Source: Pontibacter flavimaris
GTDB taxonomy: Bacteria; Bacteroidota; Bacteroidia; Cytophagales; Hymenobacteraceae
NCBI RefSeq assembly: GCF_001907195.1
Contig: NZ_LVWA01000004.1
Location: 310,001-374,000 of the forward strand
Length of the DNA stretch: 64,000 bases
Reading direction: 5' to 3'
Below are positions 17,801-26,632 of this stretch, piece after piece. How positions within the stretch are numbered: position 1 is the first letter of the stretch; every line of letters starts with the position of its first letter. Below the pieces are notes generated by a model. The model made no database searches. It was not told where the DNA came from and worked only from the letters and a program-made list of their open reading frames with translations. The position numbers and the translations under genes are program-made.

Positions 17801-20800
17801 AAGGCCTGTCGGAGGTTGTGTTCAATAAGGCTAAAGTGGAGGACTTGACAGGAGTAACAATTTCCACAGTTGAAGATGGCGGAGTTTCTTACCAGGAATT
17901 TACCGTTGCGGTGCCAGATAGCGCAACTACTGGCCCTATAACAGTAACAGCAGATGGTGGTACAGCTAATAGCGGGGAGAACGTGTTTACAGTTCCAGTA
18001 CCAGCAAATATTGCTTTCACCCCAACTACTAGCTATGCTAACCAGCAAGTGGTTATTACTGGTGATTACTTTAAGAACGTAACCAAAGTAACCTTCAACG
18101 GCGAAGAGGCAGAGGTAGTAAGCAAGGATGAAGTAGCAGGCACAATTACTGTGAAAGCTCCATTTGATGCGGGTACAGGCCCTGTTGTTGTTACTACGTT
18201 GGCAGGTGAGGGTACAAGCGCTGATAATTATAGCGTAATTGAGCCGATAATTACCAATTTAAGTGCCGAGGACGGTACAGCCAAAGGGTATGCTGACAAA
18301 ACGCTTTTAACTATTACAGGCCAGAACTTTAGCGCTTACTATAACGAAGCCACTGGAGCTGTTGAGCACAAGGCTCCTGAGGTGGTGTTTAATGGAGCCC
18401 GGGTTACAGCAACCACCTATACCAACGAAAAGATTGAGGTGGTAGTGCCAACCAACGCACGAACAGGCAATGTGATTGTAATATCTGGAAGCGGCGAAAG
18501 CGAACCTAAGCCGTTCCAGGTTTTAGCTCCAATTATTACTGCAGTGAATCCAAGCGCAGTATACGCTGGTCAATCTGTAACGGTAACAGGTGCTAATTTT
18601 ATAGATGTACTGTCTGTGAGTTACGGTGGTATTCAAATTACTAAAAGCGAGTATTTCGTTAGATCTGAAACGGAGCTAGTATTCAGGGCTCCGGTAATGA
18701 ATGCAAACTCGACTAATACTCTAAGTATTACTTCAAAAAGTGGCACAGGTACATCAACACTATTAACTGTTCATAAGCCGATTATCACTAGTGTGTCTAG
18801 GACTAGAGTATACGCCGGTGTAAGTACGCTTAAAATCTCAGGTACTAGATTTGATGAATATTATAATGCCTTCACTACGGATGTTCAACGGTCCGCACCT
18901 ACAGTAAGCTTTGTGGGAGCAGCTGGCGCAAGAGTAAATGCTACAATACAATCAACTGCTTCTGCCTACAGTACAACAGAGGAAGGTATAGATGAGGTTG
19001 TAGTAACGGTTCCAAGCACGGCAACGACAGGAAGAATCAGAGTAGCAAGCGAAAGTGGTACGGGTGAATGGAGCCAGAATATAATCGTCATTGGTGCGCC
19101 AACTATCACTAGTTTCTCTGCTAACTCAGGATTAGTGGGTTCTACATTCACAATAACTGGTACCAATTTAGATGAAGCAACTAAAGTAGCTTTCCTGGGA
19201 ACTGATGCAGCCGGCGACGAGGTATCCTTAACAACAGGTTATACAATTAATGCAGGAGGTACACAGATCACATTGACTGTACCTGCAGGTGCTATAACTG
19301 GTAAGATAGCTGTAACGACCCCATATGGTGGAGTAGAAGGTCCAACAGCTATCAGCTCAGGCATCTTCAGAGTAGTATACGCGCCGACAATTGCAGAATT
19401 TATACCTACCTCAGGGGCGTCTGGTGAAACGATTAGAATTACCGGTATAAACCTTTGGGATCTGTTCGGTACAGGTAGCTCGCCAGACGGTGCCATAGAA
19501 GTATACTTCAACAGACACGAGGGAGCTAACATTCCTTCAGTTGGAGTAATAGACCTGAGAGCAGTCGTGACAGCCTATGACGAAGTAGGTGGAACATGGG
19601 TTGACGTGACAGTGCCTAATAATGCTATCACTGGTAACATTACTGTAGTGAACAGAGCAGGCAACGCAACGTCAGGAAGCACATTCGAAGTTACCAGCCC
19701 AGTTCTTATTAGATTTGAGCATATCGATGGTAGCCTTATCACTGACCAAAGCCCAGCCCGAATCAAGGAAAGGGTATTGCTGAGAGGCTATAACCTGGAG
19801 GGAATCGGAACAGTGAAGATCGGAGGTGTATTTGCTACGAACTTCTATGAGCCTATAGAGCCTATAGATGACACCAAGTTAGAAGTGGTAGTGCCACGAC
19901 TAGCCAGAACAAACACTGTTTCGATAACAGCTGCTGGCGGCGATGACACAAGTACTGAGAAGCTTTACATTGCCGTTCCGACTATTAATGTAGATCCAAC
20001 GCTCCTATCTTTCAAGGTAGAGGCAGGTAAGTCTTCGCGGCAGTCTTATGCAGTGAGTGCAACGAACCTGGCTGTTGGGGAGAACCTGACATTTACCTTA
20101 GCGACAACCGACAACTTCCTGATGTCAAGGGATACAACCAATTGGAGCAGAACACTTCCAGCACTTGGAGCTGATGAATTTGGTAATATTGCAGAAACTA
20201 CCATTTATGTGAAAAACGAGCCGGGTGTGGATTCTGATCCTGAACAGTCGGGCACCATTACGCACAGCTCTTTTGATGCAACATCTCGTGTGGTTAACCT
20301 GGACTCAGATGTTCTTCCACTTCCAGTAGAGCTGATGGCCTTCAACGCGGCGCTGCAGAACAACAACGTGCTGCTGACGTGGGCAACGGCTTCGGAACAA
20401 AACAACTCACACTTCGAGGTGGAGTTGTCGAGAGATCCGAAGAAGGGCTTTGAGAAGGTGGGCCGTGTAGACAGCAAAGGTGCTAACAGCTCGGTGAGAT
20501 TAGACTACCAGTACGCACACAAGCTGGGCAACGAGACAGGCACGATCTACTTCCGTTTGAAGCAGGTTGACCTGGATGGCACCACAGACTACAGCAAAGT
20601 GGTAGCGGTAAACGTGAAGGCCCGTGAGCTGGTACAGCAACTGCTGGTAGCCCCGAACCCGATCAACTACAACTCTAAGCTGTACTTTACAGCCGAAGTA
20701 AGCGGCAAGGCCACACTGGTACTGCACAACATGACCGGTAAGAAAGTATACAGCAAGGTGGTAGAGGTGCAGGAAGGTTCGAACGAAGTGCAACTGCCGG

Positions 20801-20886
20801 TATACGGCAAACTGTCGAAAGGCATGTATGTGCTGCGCGTAGAACTTAACGGCCAGGTAAGCCAGATTAAAGTGATGAAAGAATAG
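14821..20886 (+). CDS. Giant IPT/TIG-repeat surface protein with T9SS sorting domain
   Basis: A 2,021-residue secreted protein. The signal peptide covers about residues 1-33. A galactose-binding-like region (about 34-170) is followed by, on my count, 17 consecutive IPT/TIG Ig-like repeats of about 80-105 residues each. The repeat pattern is PTITSFSP..G..G..VTITG.NF..V..V.FNG and later VP..A.TGPITV...G. Then come a beta domain, a module starting LPLPVELMAFNA, and a C-terminal T9SS type A sorting domain (VAPNP to IKVMKE). It is probably exported by the type IX system and bound to the surface as an adhesin; the ligand is unknown. The repeat part is AT-richer than the last 550 bp, whose codon use matches the host. 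A terminator follows. Confidence 0.93.
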   Translation: MAQLYNLPITRLLRSLLLQCVFLLGIVSVGVAQATVTYDGPWRMSPPTNVKTSGLVADGANIAPGSAGGSAQFRTTSAYVDIKLQDNDLTGYKLSYSLVATTPGGGSANMTVSYSTDGGQTFGSGVSTAVPTEASREELYLPATATDVRFQLADISNAYVFLDAVTVSQQPEFESFSPDKGVPGTQVTITGKHLNETSAVYFGDVPAESIAVNEEGTELTTAVPIGASSNYIKVVTPYGEAVSATEFVVPAPVFSADVQFSPGAAGAGETITLFGQYFTGVNQVLFNGAAADPATIVFVSDSEIKVTVPKGASSGPIMAMSPAGNGTSATFTVYGPQIIAQSEGEENAGLEFAPTEGPALTTVVTIYGNYFTAVNEVLFNGVKATSFTVVNDEQITATVPLGAGTGPITVKSPAGEAVSTAVFNVPAPQFVAYDGVDSQFKPTSAGPNMQITLYGVNLASVSSVVFLGADGDETDNVEATFAAPTKDTELVVTVPADAKTGKIQLIAPGGKTATSEQTFTFVPAPVIASVANTTATDGRTYGLVGNQITITGENFGTAQTVTLGNTTLSPTAETNTAGFVVNAEGTAITFNIPDGAASGSVTVTTQGGEVTWEGPFDVIYAPVIASISPTKGPIGQVITITGNYLKYVSEVVFLGSSEKEGDNQTVALTAPHESDTEIKVIVPTGAETGLLSVTNPANTTTSADEFEVVRTPVILSFTPAQGIASTVVTIEGYNFINEGVLTSVTFAGANGGVVTAAYEVTSDTTLTATVPAGAITGRITVSNTNGSGESPSNFTITQIPTITGISPLKGVAGSKVVIEGTEFVGDIVVTFLGTEAEGDEATVQITGNSSTQITTTVPTDAVTGKLMVTNAAGDSEPSADTYTVVTSPEIISFNPFEGKADDKVIIKGWLLNQVDSVGFNGVLAVPTYNAADSTITVAVPTNATTGTLTLIVNEEVVFTSEDVFTVIPAPTIVSFTPTQGVAGTPVTIRGTNFEGLSEVVFNKAKVEDLTGVTISTVEDGGVSYQEFTVAVPDSATTGPITVTADGGTANSGENVFTVPVPANIAFTPTTSYANQQVVITGDYFKNVTKVTFNGEEAEVVSKDEVAGTITVKAPFDAGTGPVVVTTLAGEGTSADNYSVIEPIITNLSAEDGTAKGYADKTLLTITGQNFSAYYNEATGAVEHKAPEVVFNGARVTATTYTNEKIEVVVPTNARTGNVIVISGSGESEPKPFQVLAPIITAVNPSAVYAGQSVTVTGANFIDVLSVSYGGIQITKSEYFVRSETELVFRAPVMNANSTNTLSITSKSGTGTSTLLTVHKPIITSVSRTRVYAGVSTLKISGTRFDEYYNAFTTDVQRSAPTVSFVGAAGARVNATIQSTASAYSTTEEGIDEVVVTVPSTATTGRIRVASESGTGEWSQNIIVIGAPTITSFSANSGLVGSTFTITGTNLDEATKVAFLGTDAAGDEVSLTTGYTINAGGTQITLTVPAGAITGKIAVTTPYGGVEGPTAISSGIFRVVYAPTIAEFIPTSGASGETIRITGINLWDLFGTGSSPDGAIEVYFNRHEGANIPSVGVIDLRAVVTAYDEVGGTWVDVTVPNNAITGNITVVNRAGNATSGSTFEVTSPVLIRFEHIDGSLITDQSPARIKERVLLRGYNLEGIGTVKIGGVFATNFYEPIEPIDDTKLEVVVPRLARTNTVSITAAGGDDTSTEKLYIAVPTINVDPTLLSFKVEAGKSSRQSYAVSATNLAVGENLTFTLATTDNFLMSRDTTNWSRTLPALGADEFGNIAETTIYVKNEPGVDSDPEQSGTITHSSFDATSRVVNLDSDVLPLPVELMAFNAALQNNNVLLTWATASEQNNSHFEVELSRDPKKGFEKVGRVDSKGANSSVRLDYQYAHKLGNETGTIYFRLKQVDLDGTTDYSKVVAVNVKARELVQQLLVAPNPINYNSKLYFTAEVSGKATLVLHNMTGKKVYSKVVEVQEGSNEVQLPVYGKLSKGMYVLRVELNGQVSQIKVMKE

Positions 20887-20910
20887 CGACAAAAGTATAA
20901 GCTATACCAT

Positions 20911-20946
20911 AAAGGCCCGGTGCAAAAGCGCCGGGCCTTTATTTTT
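20911..20946 (+). terminator. Terminator after the giant adhesin
   Basis: AAAGGCCCGGTGC (20911-20923) pairs with GCGCCGGGCCTTT (20928-20940) with loop AAAA, followed by ATTTTTG. Confidence 0.88.
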
Positions 20947-21011
20947 GCCTCCTGCAAAGCAGATCATACTTTGGAGGTCAGGGGATGCCACGGATATAAA
21001 CTTCTGAAACA

Positions 21012-21042
21012 TTGGTTTATTCGGGTGCATACTTTAATTTTG
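21012..21042 (+). promoter_or_regulatory. Bacteroidota-type promoter of glyA
   Basis: TTG at 21012-21014, a 20-nt spacer, then TAATTTTG at 21035-21042, an exact TAnnTTTG -7 box. Transcription would start near 21049, 17 nt before the glyA ATG. This excludes the longer in-frame start inside the promoter. Confidence 0.75.
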
Positions 21043-21065
21043 GGAGCTTAACATTCCGAAGACTG

Positions 21066-22340
21066 ATGCAAAGAGATACCGCTATATTCGACCTGATTAA
21101 TAAGGAAAAAGCACGCCAGACGCATGGCATAGAACTGATCGCCTCTGAGAACTTTGTTTCGGAGCAGGTGATGCAGGCCATGGGCAGCGTGATGACAAAC
21201 AAGTATGCCGAGGGCCTACCAGGCAAGCGCTACTACGGCGGCTGCGAGATTGTAGACCAATCGGAGCAGTTGGCGATTGACCGCGCCAAGGAGCTGTTTG
21301 GCGTGGAGTGGGTAAACGTGCAGCCGCACTCAGGCGCGCAGGCCAACTCGGCTGTCATGCTGGCGGTGCTGCAGCCGGGCGATAAGATCCTGGGTTTCGA
21401 CCTCTCCCACGGCGGCCACCTGACGCACGGCTCTCCCGTGAACTTCTCCGGAAAGCTTTACAACCCGAGCTTCTACGGGGTGGAAAAAGAAACCGGCCTG
21501 ATCGACTTTGACAAAATAGTAGAGACAGCCCGCCGTGAGCAACCGAAGCTCATCATCTGCGGCGCCTCTGCCTACAGCCGCGACTGGGACTACAAGAAGC
21601 TGCGCCAGGCCGCTGACGAGGTAGGCGCCTTGTTGCTGGCTGATATCTCCCATCCGTCCGGACTCATCGCTCGCGGTTTGCTGAACAGCCCGTTTGAGCA
21701 CTGTCACATCGTAACCACCACTACCCACAAGACCTTACGCGGCCCACGTGGCGGCATGATCATGATGGGTAAAGACTTCGAGAACCCCTTCGGCCTGAAG
21801 ACACCAAAGGGCGAGACACGCATGATGTCGGCTGTATTGGACGGCGCGGTATTCCCCGGAACGCAGGGCGGGCCGCTGGAGCACGTGATCGCGGCGAAGG
21901 CGGTGGCTTACTTTGAGGCGCTTTCGGACGAATACCTCACCTATATAAAGCAGGTACAGCAAAACGCACAGGCCATGGCCAAGGCGTTTGTGGAGCGCGG
22001 CTACGACATCATCTCGGGTGGTACCGAGAACCACATGATGCTGATCGACCTGCGCTCAAAAGGATTAACCGGTAAACTGGCCGAGAACACGCTGGTAAAA
22101 GCCGATATCACCATCAACAAGAACATGGTGCCATTTGATGACAAGTCGCCGTTCGTTACCTCGGGTATGCGCGTGGGCACGGCTGCCATCACCACGCGTG
22201 GCCTGAAAGAGCAGGACATGGTGCGCATTGTGGAGTACATCGACCAGGTGCTGATGAACCACGACAATGAGAGCATGCTCAGCAGCGTGCGCAGCGACAT
22301 TAATGACTGGATGCAGGCGTATCCGCTTTTCGCGTATTAA
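21066..22340 (+). CDS. glyA: Serine hydroxymethyltransferase
   Basis: This PLP enzyme converts serine and tetrahydrofolate to glycine and 5,10-methylene-THF, feeding one-carbon metabolism. The 424-residue protein has [11 protein letters not shown], the [11 protein letters not shown] signature, [10 protein letters not shown], and the PLP-binding lysine K222 in [14 protein letters not shown]. The ATG at 21066 follows a well-placed promoter; an in-frame extension to 21012 would lie in that promoter and is rejected. It heads an apparent operon with tatC and rpiB (37 nt to the tatC start, with an SD site between). Confidence 0.97.
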   Translation: MQRDTAIFDLINKEKARQTHGIELIASENFVSEQVMQAMGSVMTNKYAEGLPGKRYYGGCEIVDQSEQLAIDRAKELFGVEWVNVQPHSGAQANSAVMLAVLQPGDKILGFDLSHGGHLTHGSPVNFSGKLYNPSFYGVEKETGLIDFDKIVETARREQPKLIICGASAYSRDWDYKKLRQAADEVGALLLADISHPSGLIARGLLNSPFEHCHIVTTTTHKTLRGPRGGMIMMGKDFENPFGLKTPKGETRMMSAVLDGAVFPGTQGGPLEHVIAAKAVAYFEALSDEYLTYIKQVQQNAQAMAKAFVERGYDIISGGTENHMMLIDLRSKGLTGKLAENTLVKADITINKNMVPFDDKSPFVTSGMRVGTAAITTRGLKEQDMVRIVEYIDQVLMNHDNESMLSSVRSDINDWMQAYPLFAY

Positions 22341-22376
22341 CAGTAAGAGAAAGAATTGAAGGAGGACCAGCTTTTG

Positions 22377-23222
22377 ATGGATCAACCATTTGTGGAGGAA
22401 GAAGAGCCGCAGGAGATGTCCTTTGTGGACCACCTGGAGGAGTTAAGATGGCATATCATCAGGGCATTGGGCTCCATCTTCGTGTTTGCGACCATTGCTT
22501 TTCTGGCGAAGGGCTTCGTGTTTCATGACATCATACTTGCCCCTTCGCGCACTGATTTTCTGAGCTACCAGGTGATGTGCCAGGTAGGCCAGTACTTCGG
22601 CTCGGACGGGCTTTGCTTTGACGATATGGGCTTTACCATCCAAAGCAGGCAGATGAGCGGGCAGTTTACGATGCACCTGCTGGTGTCGGCGGTGCTGGGG
22701 TTGGCGTGTGCCTTCCCCTATGCGTTCTGGGAGATCTGGCGTTTCGTAAGTCCCGGGCTATACCCGCAGGAGCGTAAAAACTCGCGGGGAGCCGTGTTCT
22801 TTGTGTCGGTACTGTTCATGCTGGGCCTGTTGTTCGGGTACTATGTGGTGTCGCCCATTTCGATCAACTTCCTGGCAGGCTACCAGGTAGATCCGAGCAT
22901 CCTGAATGAGTTTGACCTGTCGTCCTACATCTCCACGCTCACCACGCTTTGCCTGGCCTGTGCCATCATGTTCGAGATGCCCGTGATCGTGTTCTTTCTG
23001 ACGAAGGCGGGGCTGATTACACCGGAAACGATGAAGCTGTACCGGCGCCATGCCCTGGTGATCATACTCGTGGTGGGCGCTATCATCACACCGCCGGATG
23101 TTGTGAGCCAGTTACTGATCTCGTTGCCGCTGATGCTCCTGTACGAGGTAAGCATCCACGTTTCGCATAACATACGTAAAAAAGACCTGAAGCGACTGAA
23201 CGAACAAAACACCCAAGCATAA
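22377..23222 (+). CDS. tatC: Twin-arginine translocase subunit TatC
   Basis: TatC is the substrate-recognising core of the Tat pathway, which exports folded proteins. The 281-residue protein has the N-terminal motif MSFVDHLEELRWHIIRAL (conserved F-HLxELR) and six hydrophobic helices. The last part reads YRRHALVIILVVGAIITPPDVVSQLLIS, the conserved TatC end. The ATG at 22377 is preceded by AAGGAGGA about 10 nt upstream; a TTG at 22356 is an unlikely start. No tatA or tatB gene is in the window. The TAA overlaps the rpiB ATG by one base (TAATG). Confidence 0.96.
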   Translation: MDQPFVEEEEPQEMSFVDHLEELRWHIIRALGSIFVFATIAFLAKGFVFHDIILAPSRTDFLSYQVMCQVGQYFGSDGLCFDDMGFTIQSRQMSGQFTMHLLVSAVLGLACAFPYAFWEIWRFVSPGLYPQERKNSRGAVFFVSVLFMLGLLFGYYVVSPISINFLAGYQVDPSILNEFDLSSYISTLTTLCLACAIMFEMPVIVFFLTKAGLITPETMKLYRRHALVIILVVGAIITPPDVVSQLLISLPLMLLYEVSIHVSHNIRKKDLKRLNEQNTQA

Positions 23223-23659
23223 TGGCACTTAATATAGCGATTGGCGGCGACCACGCCGGTTATACTTATAAAAGCATGCTGAAGGAGCTGCTGGCGGAGC
23301 TTGGTCATCAGGTGCAGGATTTCGGACCCGACTCCGAGGCGTCGGTAGATTACCCGGACCACGTGCACCCGCTGGCGAAGGCCGTGGTAAGCAAGGAGGC
23401 TTATTTTGGCATCCTGATCTGCGGAAGCGGCAACGGTGTGGCCATCACAGCAAACAAGTACCAGGAGATACGCGCGGCACTCTGCTGGCTGCCCGAGCTG
23501 GCGAAGCTGGCGCGGGAGCACAACAACGCCAACATCCTGTGCATACCGGCCAGGTTTGTGTCGGAGGAGGTGGCCAGGGAGATGGTGAAGACCTTCCTGA
23601 GCACGGACTTTGAGGGAGGCCGCCACCTGAACAGGGTGAACAAGATCGCCGCCTGCTAA
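23222..23659 (+). CDS. rpiB: Ribose 5-phosphate isomerase B
   Basis: RpiB interconverts ribose 5-phosphate and ribulose 5-phosphate in the pentose phosphate pathway. The 145-residue protein shows the RpiB/LacAB signatures: IAIGGDHAGY at the N-terminus, ILICGSGNGVAITANK (catalytic Cys region) and AREHNNANILCIPARF. The start codon overlaps the tatC stop, indicating translational coupling within glyA-tatC-rpiB. Several AGTATAA words follow the stop at 23662-23692, then a terminator shared with the converging gene. Confidence 0.96.
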   Translation: MALNIAIGGDHAGYTYKSMLKELLAELGHQVQDFGPDSEASVDYPDHVHPLAKAVVSKEAYFGILICGSGNGVAITANKYQEIRAALCWLPELAKLAREHNNANILCIPARFVSEEVAREMVKTFLSTDFEGGRHLNRVNKIAAC

Positions 23660-23698
23660 GCAAAGTATAAGCAAGTATAAAGTATAAGTATAACAACA

Positions 23699-23733
23699 GA
23701 GGAGCCGTTCTGAAAAGAGCGGCTCCTCTTATT
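23699..23733. terminator. Bidirectional terminator between rpiB and the membrane protein
   Basis: GAGGAGCCG (23699-23707) pairs with CGGCTCCTC (23720-23728), with further pairing inside the loop, followed by TTATTTT. The opposing gene's stop is at 23729. Confidence 0.8.
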
Positions 23734-25129
23734 TTAGCCTGTAAACCCCGGCGTCTCCTGTCTTTTCATACTTACCGAAGATGTCCGGGAGCTTGTAAGA
23801 AAGCTCCGGCATCAGTCCGGTTTTATCCACCAGGTATTGCGGCATCTCGTGCCTGAAGTTCTCGTGCAGCTGGAACACCGCCTGGTACTCATCAAGTCTG
23901 CCGAAGTGGCGCTGCGCCAGGTTCCAGTTCAGGTAGGGCGTAACGGGCTTGTTGTGCAGGTAATAACTGATGTCGCTGCCCAGCACCAGCACCGTGCTGT
24001 TTTGCATAGGCACAGCGGCCTGCTCGGGCAGTAGCAGCGGCGACTCATCCATCTGCATAAACTGGTTAATGCCCAGCACCAGCCGGTAGCGCAGCAGCAG
24101 CGTTCCGGCCAGCATCACCAGGAAAAACGTATTCAGGATCCAGCCTTTGCGGTTAGAAGTGAAGAAGAACTGACCGAAGTAGGCCACCGGCGGAAGTATG
24201 AGCACGAAAGTGGCCGCCGAAATCTCATCCCTTGTGAAAATAACCAGCAGGCTCGTGAGCAGCCATACCCACATCAGTTGCTGGAACTTAACCTGGAACA
24301 CGAGGCGCTGCGGCAGAGAGGCGGCGCTGAGCAAAGAAAGCACAAGTATGATGCCGGGGATTATCATGAGCTTGGCCACATCGGAGGGCGGGCGCAGAAA
24401 GGCCACCTGCAGGTGCCAGGGGCGCAGCAGGTGCAGCTCCAGGAACTCCTGCGTGGTGTTGGTGTACATGTAGTAGGTCATCAGCACCGCGTACGGGAAG
24501 AGGAAACCACACAGCATGAGCATGGTGCTGCGGAAGGTGTTGGAGGCAAAGAAGATGACCGCGAAAACGCCCACCAGCAGGAACACCGCCAGCGGCAGGT
24601 AGCTCAAGGCCGCCAGGCCCAGCATAAAGCCGCCCACGAAAAGCCGGTTATTCTCGAATCCCTCGCGGTTAAGCGTGATGATGTAGGGCAGCGAAAGTAT
24701 AAGAAACGTGTTGCCGATGAGCAGCGGCGTGAGCATGTTGAACTCAAAGGAGAGGCTGCCCAGGATCAGGTACAGCAGCGCCGGCAGGTAGTTCTTGGTG
24801 GCATACACGCTGTGGTGGTTCAGGGTACTGTTAAGAAGTAGCCCCTGCAGCAGGATAAGCCCCATAGCCGTAAGCCGGTACGCCAGGAAAGAGCGCCCCG
24901 CCGCCACATCCAGCAGCCAGTAAACGAAGGCCGAGATGGGCGCCGTGTTATCGTAGATATCGCGGTACATGTTATAGCCGTCGGCCAGACGCTCCCCCAC
25001 CAGCATGTGCAGCAGCTCGGGCGCCGTTGGCCGTATGCCGAGCAGCACCAGTGGCAGCTGTATCCCCACAAACAGCAAAATCAACAGGAAAAGGCGCGAT
25101 GGCAGTATGCTACGGAAGTAACTTATCAA
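23729..25129 (-). CDS. Multi-pass membrane protein (DUF6427-like)
   Basis: This 466-residue integral membrane protein has about ten hydrophobic helices. The N-terminus (SRLFLLILLFVGIQLPLVLLG) and segments such as LLYLILGSLSFEFNML recall the DUF6427 membrane family of Bacteroidota, and the ground plan also resembles GT-C glycosyltransferases or O-antigen-type proteins. The loop after helix 1 (PTAPELLHMLVGERLADGYNMYRDIYDNTAPISA) is acidic and aromatic, as in GT-C enzymes, so a lipid-linked sugar transferase is one possibility. The function is not established. It stands alone between a bidirectional terminator and the rbfA promoter. Confidence 0.75.
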   Translation of the reverse strand: MISYFRSILPSRLFLLILLFVGIQLPLVLLGIRPTAPELLHMLVGERLADGYNMYRDIYDNTAPISAFVYWLLDVAAGRSFLAYRLTAMGLILLQGLLLNSTLNHHSVYATKNYLPALLYLILGSLSFEFNMLTPLLIGNTFLILSLPYIITLNREGFENNRLFVGGFMLGLAALSYLPLAVFLLVGVFAVIFFASNTFRSTMLMLCGFLFPYAVLMTYYMYTNTTQEFLELHLLRPWHLQVAFLRPPSDVAKLMIIPGIILVLSLLSAASLPQRLVFQVKFQQLMWVWLLTSLLVIFTRDEISAATFVLILPPVAYFGQFFFTSNRKGWILNTFFLVMLAGTLLLRYRLVLGINQFMQMDESPLLLPEQAAVPMQNSTVLVLGSDISYYLHNKPVTPYLNWNLAQRHFGRLDEYQAVFQLHENFRHEMPQYLVDKTGLMPELSYKLPDIFGKYEKTGDAGVYRLK

Positions 25130-25282
25130 GTAAAGACGGAGTTAGAAAAACGGTATTCAAGTATAAAGAGGCACGCGGGCAAGTATAAAAGCTGTCTTAC
25201 GTTACCCCAGCAAGGGAAAGCCTAGATTAAAACAGCAGAAGCCCCTGCCCCGGTGCTGCCCTACCTGAAATGAGTAGGGCAG

Positions 25283-25318
25283 TTTTGGGGTAAAAATGCG
25301 AAATTAATATGATATTTG
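25283..25318 (+). promoter_or_regulatory. Likely rbfA promoter
   Basis: TTTTG at 25283-25287, a 23-nt spacer, then GATATTTG at 25311-25318, one mismatch from TAnnTTTG. The -7 box ends nine nt before the ATG at 25328, so the leader would be very short. Confidence 0.55.
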
Positions 25319-25327
25319 CATCTTCGT

Positions 25328-25723
25328 ATGGAAAGTAAAAGACAACAGAAATTCTCGCGCCTGATTCAGAAAGAACTGGCAGACATCTTCCAAAGGGAGG
25401 TGCCGCACCTGTTCGGGGGCGCTTATATAGGGGTGAGCGTGGTGCGCGTATCGCCGGATCTGGGGGTGGCCAAGGTATACCTGAGCGTCATGATGGCCCA
25501 GAACAACGAGGTGGTGCTGCAGGAGGTGCGCGTGAACGCCAAAACCATCCGCCACCAGCTGGCGCAGCGCATCAAGAACCAGGTGCGCATCATCCCGGAG
25601 CTTATCTTCTACCTGGATGATACCGCCGAGTATGCCGCCAAGATCGATAAGCTGTTCGAGAACATAGACATCCCGCCACCTCGGGAAGACGACGAGGACG
25701 ACGAAACATACCCTAACAAGTAG
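25328..25723 (+). CDS. rbfA: Ribosome-binding factor A
   Basis: RbfA binds the 30S subunit and helps 16S rRNA 5'-end maturation, especially in the cold. The 131-residue protein has the KH-like fold signatures QRKFSRLIQKELADIFQRE-type start, VSVVRVSPDLGVAKVYLSV and LRHQLAQRI-like RHQLAQRIKNQ, then RIIPELIFYLDDTAEYAAKIDKL. The acidic tail DDEDDET is common in this phylum. The ATG at 25328 fits the family; the frame extends four codons upstream only through a TTG inside the promoter. A methyltransferase gene and an ABC permease follow, an arrangement common in Bacteroidota. Confidence 0.96.
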   Translation: MESKRQQKFSRLIQKELADIFQREVPHLFGGAYIGVSVVRVSPDLGVAKVYLSVMMAQNNEVVLQEVRVNAKTIRHQLAQRIKNQVRIIPELIFYLDDTAEYAAKIDKLFENIDIPPPREDDEDDETYPNK

Positions 25724-25746
25724 GCTTAAAGCCGCACACCACCCTT

Positions 25747-26556
25747 ATGCAGTACGACCCTATCAAGCGGGTGCTTGGCGACGTGTTCAACAAGACACCG
25801 TTCCTGCGCCGCGTATTCTACAACCTGCTGGACCTGCTGTTGCTGCGCGCCTGGCACGTGCACAAAGAGCTGAACGAGTGGGCCGGCAACCGCCGCGGCA
25901 GGGAGCAGCACATCCTGGACGCCGGCTCCGGCTTCGGGCAGTACACGTACAAGCTCTCAGGCATGAGCAGCAAATGGAACATCCTGGCTGTGGACGTGAA
26001 GGAGGAGCAGGTATCGGACTGTAACCGCTTTATGCGCGCCATCGGCCGCCAAAACGTGTTGTTCAGGATTGCCGACCTGGTGAAGTTCCGCGACCCTAAG
26101 AGCTACGACCTTATACTTTCGGTGGATGTGATGGAGCACATTCTGGAGGATGTGGAGGTGTTCCGCAACTTCCAGGCCTCGCTGCGCCCGGGCGGCATGC
26201 TGCTGATCTCCACACCCTCAGACCAGGGCGGCTCCGATGTGCACGGCGACGATGAGACCTCGTTTATAGAGGAGCACGTGCGCGATGGCTACAACATCAA
26301 AGAGATAGAGGACAAGCTGAAGCTGGCAGGGTTTAGCAAGGTAGACGCGCGCTACTCCTACGGCAAGCCAGGGCAAATCTCCTGGCGCCTGTCCATGAAG
26401 TATCCGCTGCTGATGCTGAACGCCTCTAAAATTTTCTTCGTGCTGCTGCCGTTCTATTACCTGGTTACCTTCCCGGTGAGCCTGGTGCTGAACCGGCAGG
26501 ACGTGAACGGCAAACACCCCTCAGGCACCGGCCTGATCGTGAAAGCGTGGAAGTAG
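25747..26556 (+). CDS. Class I SAM-dependent methyltransferase
   Basis: A 269-residue Rossmann-fold methyltransferase. SAM motif I is ILDAGSGFGQYTY (about residues 57-69), the acidic motif II is ILAVDVKEEQV, and the later motifs LILSVDVMEHILEDVEVFRN and LRPGGMLLISTP are typical of UbiE/COQ5-like enzymes. The C-terminus has one hydrophobic stretch (IFFVLLPFYYLVTFPVSLVL), suggesting membrane association and perhaps a lipid or quinone-like substrate. The target is unknown. It lies 23 nt after rbfA and 76 nt before the LolC/E-type permease, consistent with a single transcript. Confidence 0.9.
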   Translation: MQYDPIKRVLGDVFNKTPFLRRVFYNLLDLLLLRAWHVHKELNEWAGNRRGREQHILDAGSGFGQYTYKLSGMSSKWNILAVDVKEEQVSDCNRFMRAIGRQNVLFRIADLVKFRDPKSYDLILSVDVMEHILEDVEVFRNFQASLRPGGMLLISTPSDQGGSDVHGDDETSFIEEHVRDGYNIKEIEDKLKLAGFSKVDARYSYGKPGQISWRLSMKYPLLMLNASKIFFVLLPFYYLVTFPVSLVLNRQDVNGKHPSGTGLIVKAWK

Positions 26557-26632
26557 GTTTAATTGTTAAGTTGTTACATTGCTTAATTGTTGGTCTCGGA
26601 TAACTAGTAACGATCAACGAATAACGAAATAC

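Noticed and set aside
14821-20886. Tandem DNA repeats expected from the IPT array
   Set aside because: The repeats are related at protein level only; I see no long identical DNA units, so it is not listed as a DNA repeat.
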